Assembly (NCBI GenBank): GCA_020056645.1
Contig: JAGVHJ010000145.1
Span: forward strand, 1-7,152
Origin: Desulfobacterales bacterium
GTDB lineage: Bacteria; Desulfobacterota; Desulfobacteria; Desulfobacterales; JAHIVH01
Reading direction: 5' to 3'
Length of the DNA: 7,152 nucleotides
Below, in pieces: positions 5,336 to 7,152 of this stretch. Below the pieces are notes generated by a model that was not told where the DNA came from, ran no database searches, and saw only the letters and a program-made list of their open reading frames with translations. Position numbers and translations under genes: made by a program. Numbering within the stretch: the stretch's first letter is position 1; each line of letters opens with the position of its first letter.

Positions 5336-7152
5336 GGGGAAGGCTCCTCACGCGGTCGAATGATTCAGCGGACCGCTTTGTTTGATTGCAAAATAGTTCC
5401 GAGAGCAGGGTGATCGTTTTTTTCAGGGCGGTCATGTCGAAATCGGTTGCGGCGTCAATCAGGGCCTCTCCGATTTCCGCCACCGACTGGACGCCGAAAG
5501 TTTCTCCGGCATCCTTCACTCGTTCACCCAGTTCCCGGGCCTCTTTCATTTTGATGGCCCCCATGAAGCACGAAAGGCGTGAAGAAAGGGTGTCGTCCAT
5601 GCGCGTCCGTAACCGTTCGAATTGGACCGGCTCCTTTTTCTGGAAAGTGTTCAGCTCCCCTTCCAGCCGGCAGCGCTCCCCGGAAAGCTTTTCCGTTTCC
5701 GTGTAAGAGAGGTGGTGCATGATCTCCCGGAAAAGGGCGGTCATGTTGACCGGTTTTGACAGAAAGGCTGAAAAACCGGCTGAGAGAATTTTCTTACGGT
5801 CCGATCTCTGGGTGGACGCGGTGAGGGCGATGACGGGAATCTCCTGTAGAGCCTTTTCTTTTTTAAGCTGGTGAATCATTTGAAAACCATCCATGACCGG
5901 CATCCGGATATCCAGGATAATCAGGTCGGGAAGGTGTTTTTTCGCGGCGGCGATCCCCTCCACGCCATGGGCCGCTTCAATGACCGTCAGGTTGGCCCGG
6001 GTGAGGATTTCCCGGAGCATTCGCCTGTTGGAGAAAATATCGTCAACCACCAGCACGGTTCCCTGGTCGAAACGGATGGTCGTCACATCGAACATCTTCC
6101 GTCTTTCCACATATCGGGAAAAGGGGGCTTCGGCCACATCCCGGAGGGTTATCTGGAAGACGCTTCCCTTGCCCGGCTCGCTTTTCACCTGAATTTCGCC
6201 CGCCATCATCTCGACCAGCTTCTTGCTGATGGAAAGGCCCAGTCCGGTTCCTCCGTAAACGCTCATATTCTGGCCAACGCCCTGGCGGAAGGTTTCAAAA
6301 ATGAGGCCGGCCTGATCTTCGGGAATGCCGATGCCCGTATCTTCGACGGAAATGACCAGATCCATTTTGCCGGGGACGCCTGTTTCCCCCCCCTTTCTCA
6401 TGGATAGGCGGATAAATCCACTCTCCGTGAACTTGACGGCGTTACCGGTGAGATTCAGCAAAACCTGGCGCAGCCGCGCCTCATCGACCAAAAGAGACGA
6501 GGGGATGGTTTCGTCCATCTCCACGATGAAGTCGAGACCTTTCTCTTCGATTTTTGTTGCGAAAATTTGGTTGATTTCGGTCAGGATCATCATGGGGTCC
6601 GTGGGAAGGAGGGATAGCTCCATCATGCCGGCTTCGATTTTGGAGATATCCAGGATGTCGTTGATGAGGGTCAGGAGGGTCTTCCCGGCGATTTTGATGG
6701 CCTCCACATAGCCCCTTTTTTTTTCATCGGCCACCAGGGCCGAGAGCAGTTCGGAAAATCCGATGATGGCGTTCAAGGGGGTTCTGATTTCATGGCTCAT
6801 GTTGGCCAGGAATTCACTTTTGGCTTCGTTCGCGCTTTCCGCCTCCTCTTTGGCCTTTTTCAGGTTTTTTTCCGCCTCCATCCGGGCGGTCACGTCATGG
6901 ATGATGGAATAGAGGAGTTTTTTCTCCCGGATGACCACCGGCCCGCTGTAGACTTCCACGTCCCGGATCTCTCCGGAAGAGATCCGGTGCCTGAACAGAA
7001 AGTGTTTCCGTTCCTCGTTTTGGGCGCGGGCCATCTCCTGAGTTACCTCTTCCCTGGAGAGGGTGTTGAGATCCGAGATGTTCATGCGGGAGATCTGGTC
7101 ATATCTAAATCCGTAAAACCGGCAGGCCGCCAGGTTGGCGTTTTCGATGGCC
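5325..7152 (-). CDS. PAS hybrid histidine kinase with receiver and Hpt-like tail (5' end beyond the window)
   Basis: 608 complete codons are visible and the reading frame stays open to the right edge, so the N-terminus is missing. Translation before the ATG at 7085 (AIENANLAACRFYGF...) is plainly PAS sequence, so that ATG is internal. Visible numbering: rest of a PAS domain, 1-90; coiled-coil linker; HisKA with SHEIRTPLNAIIGF (His120); ATPase with N box LLNLTGNAVKFTE, G1 DTGIGIP (271-277), F box IFETFRQG and G2 YGGTGLGLSI; receiver about 365-480 with Asp370/371, Asp414 in LDIRMPVMDG and Lys466. The last 100 residues are helical and align with an Hpt bundle (LGERVKDAGETFGV resembles LAHTLKGSAGSFGA), but the histidine position is Glu. 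Phosphate would therefore pass from His120 to Asp414 or directly to the regulator encoded next, which overlaps this gene by 11 bp. No membrane helix is visible; one may lie in the missing part. Confidence 0.95.
   Translation of the reverse strand, partial: AIENANLAACRFYGFRYDQISRMNISDLNTLSREEVTQEMARAQNEERKHFLFRHRISSGEIRDVEVYSGPVVIREKKLLYSIIHDVTARMEAEKNLKKAKEEAESANEAKSEFLANMSHEIRTPLNAIIGFSELLSALVADEKKRGYVEAIKIAGKTLLTLINDILDISKIEAGMMELSLLPTDPMMILTEINQIFATKIEEKGLDFIVEMDETIPSSLLVDEARLRQVLLNLTGNAVKFTESGFIRLSMRKGGETGVPGKMDLVISVEDTGIGIPEDQAGLIFETFRQGVGQNMSVYGGTGLGLSISKKLVEMMAGEIQVKSEPGKGSVFQITLRDVAEAPFSRYVERRKMFDVTTIRFDQGTVLVVDDIFSNRRMLREILTRANLTVIEAAHGVEGIAAAKKHLPDLIILDIRMPVMDGFQMIHQLKKEKALQEIPVIALTASTQRSDRKKILSAGFSAFLSKPVNMTALFREIMHHLSYTETEKLSGERCRLEGELNTFQKKEPVQFERLRTRMDDTLSSRLSCFMGAIKMKEARELGERVKDAGETFGVQSVAEIGEALIDAATDFDMTALKKTITLLSELFCNQTKRSAESFDRVRSLPHAP

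Noticed and set aside
5871..6407. 178-codon open frame on the plus strand
   Set aside because: It lies wholly antisense to the receiver and ATPase domains of a clear histidine kinase; its translation shows no recognisable motif.
7083..7085. ATG at 7085 as the start of the first kinase
   Set aside because: The frame is open upstream to the window edge and encodes matching PAS-domain sequence, so the ATG is internal.

Overview
The window holds five protein genes, all read from the minus strand. In transcription order they are: a hybrid sensor histidine kinase whose start lies beyond the right edge, a single-receiver response regulator with an unusual cysteine-rich tail, nrfH, nrfA, and a second membrane-bound hybrid histidine kinase that runs off the left edge. 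Together they form a respiratory nitrite-ammonification module (NrfHA) embedded in two-component signalling genes.

Organism: the two-gene nrfH-nrfA layout without nrfBCD, a NrfA with a lipoprotein signal, many PAS/hybrid kinases, mid-range GC and small palindromic intergenic elements all suggest a sulfate-reducer-like member of the former Deltaproteobacteria (Desulfobacterota). This is inferred from gene content; no taxonomic marker is present.

Right part (4706-7152): the PAS-HisKA-HATPase-REC kinase overlaps the response regulator by 11 bp, so the two are translationally coupled and probably act together. The kinase ends in a helical Hpt-like stretch that lacks the phosphorylatable histidine. 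The regulator has no DNA-binding or enzymatic output domain that I recognise; after its receiver comes a short CxxC...CPxC module that looks metal-binding.

Middle part (2577-4705): a 181-nt gap before the preferred nrfH start carries a perfect 10-bp stem-loop, a second 8-bp inverted repeat and a weak sigma-54-like promoter match. Then come nrfH (tetraheme NapC/NirT-family quinol dehydrogenase, one membrane helix) and, 19 nt later, nrfA (pentaheme nitrite reductase with the CxxCK active-site heme motif). NrfH would pass menaquinol electrons to NrfA, which reduces nitrite to ammonium on the outer face of the cytoplasmic membrane. The residues that hold calcium in classical NrfA are replaced, including an Arg next to the active-site His, which points to the calcium-free NrfA type.

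Left part (1-2576): a 235-nt gap contains a nested imperfect palindrome of about 118 bp, followed by a TTG-started CHASE4-HAMP-PAS-HisKA-HATPase-REC kinase of which 780 codons are visible. Its periplasmic CHASE4 domain could sense a small molecule; a link to nitrite or nitrogen oxides is only suggested by position.

I found no RNA genes, CRISPR arrays, transposase genes or complete mobile elements. No stretch over 300 bases lacks a gene.
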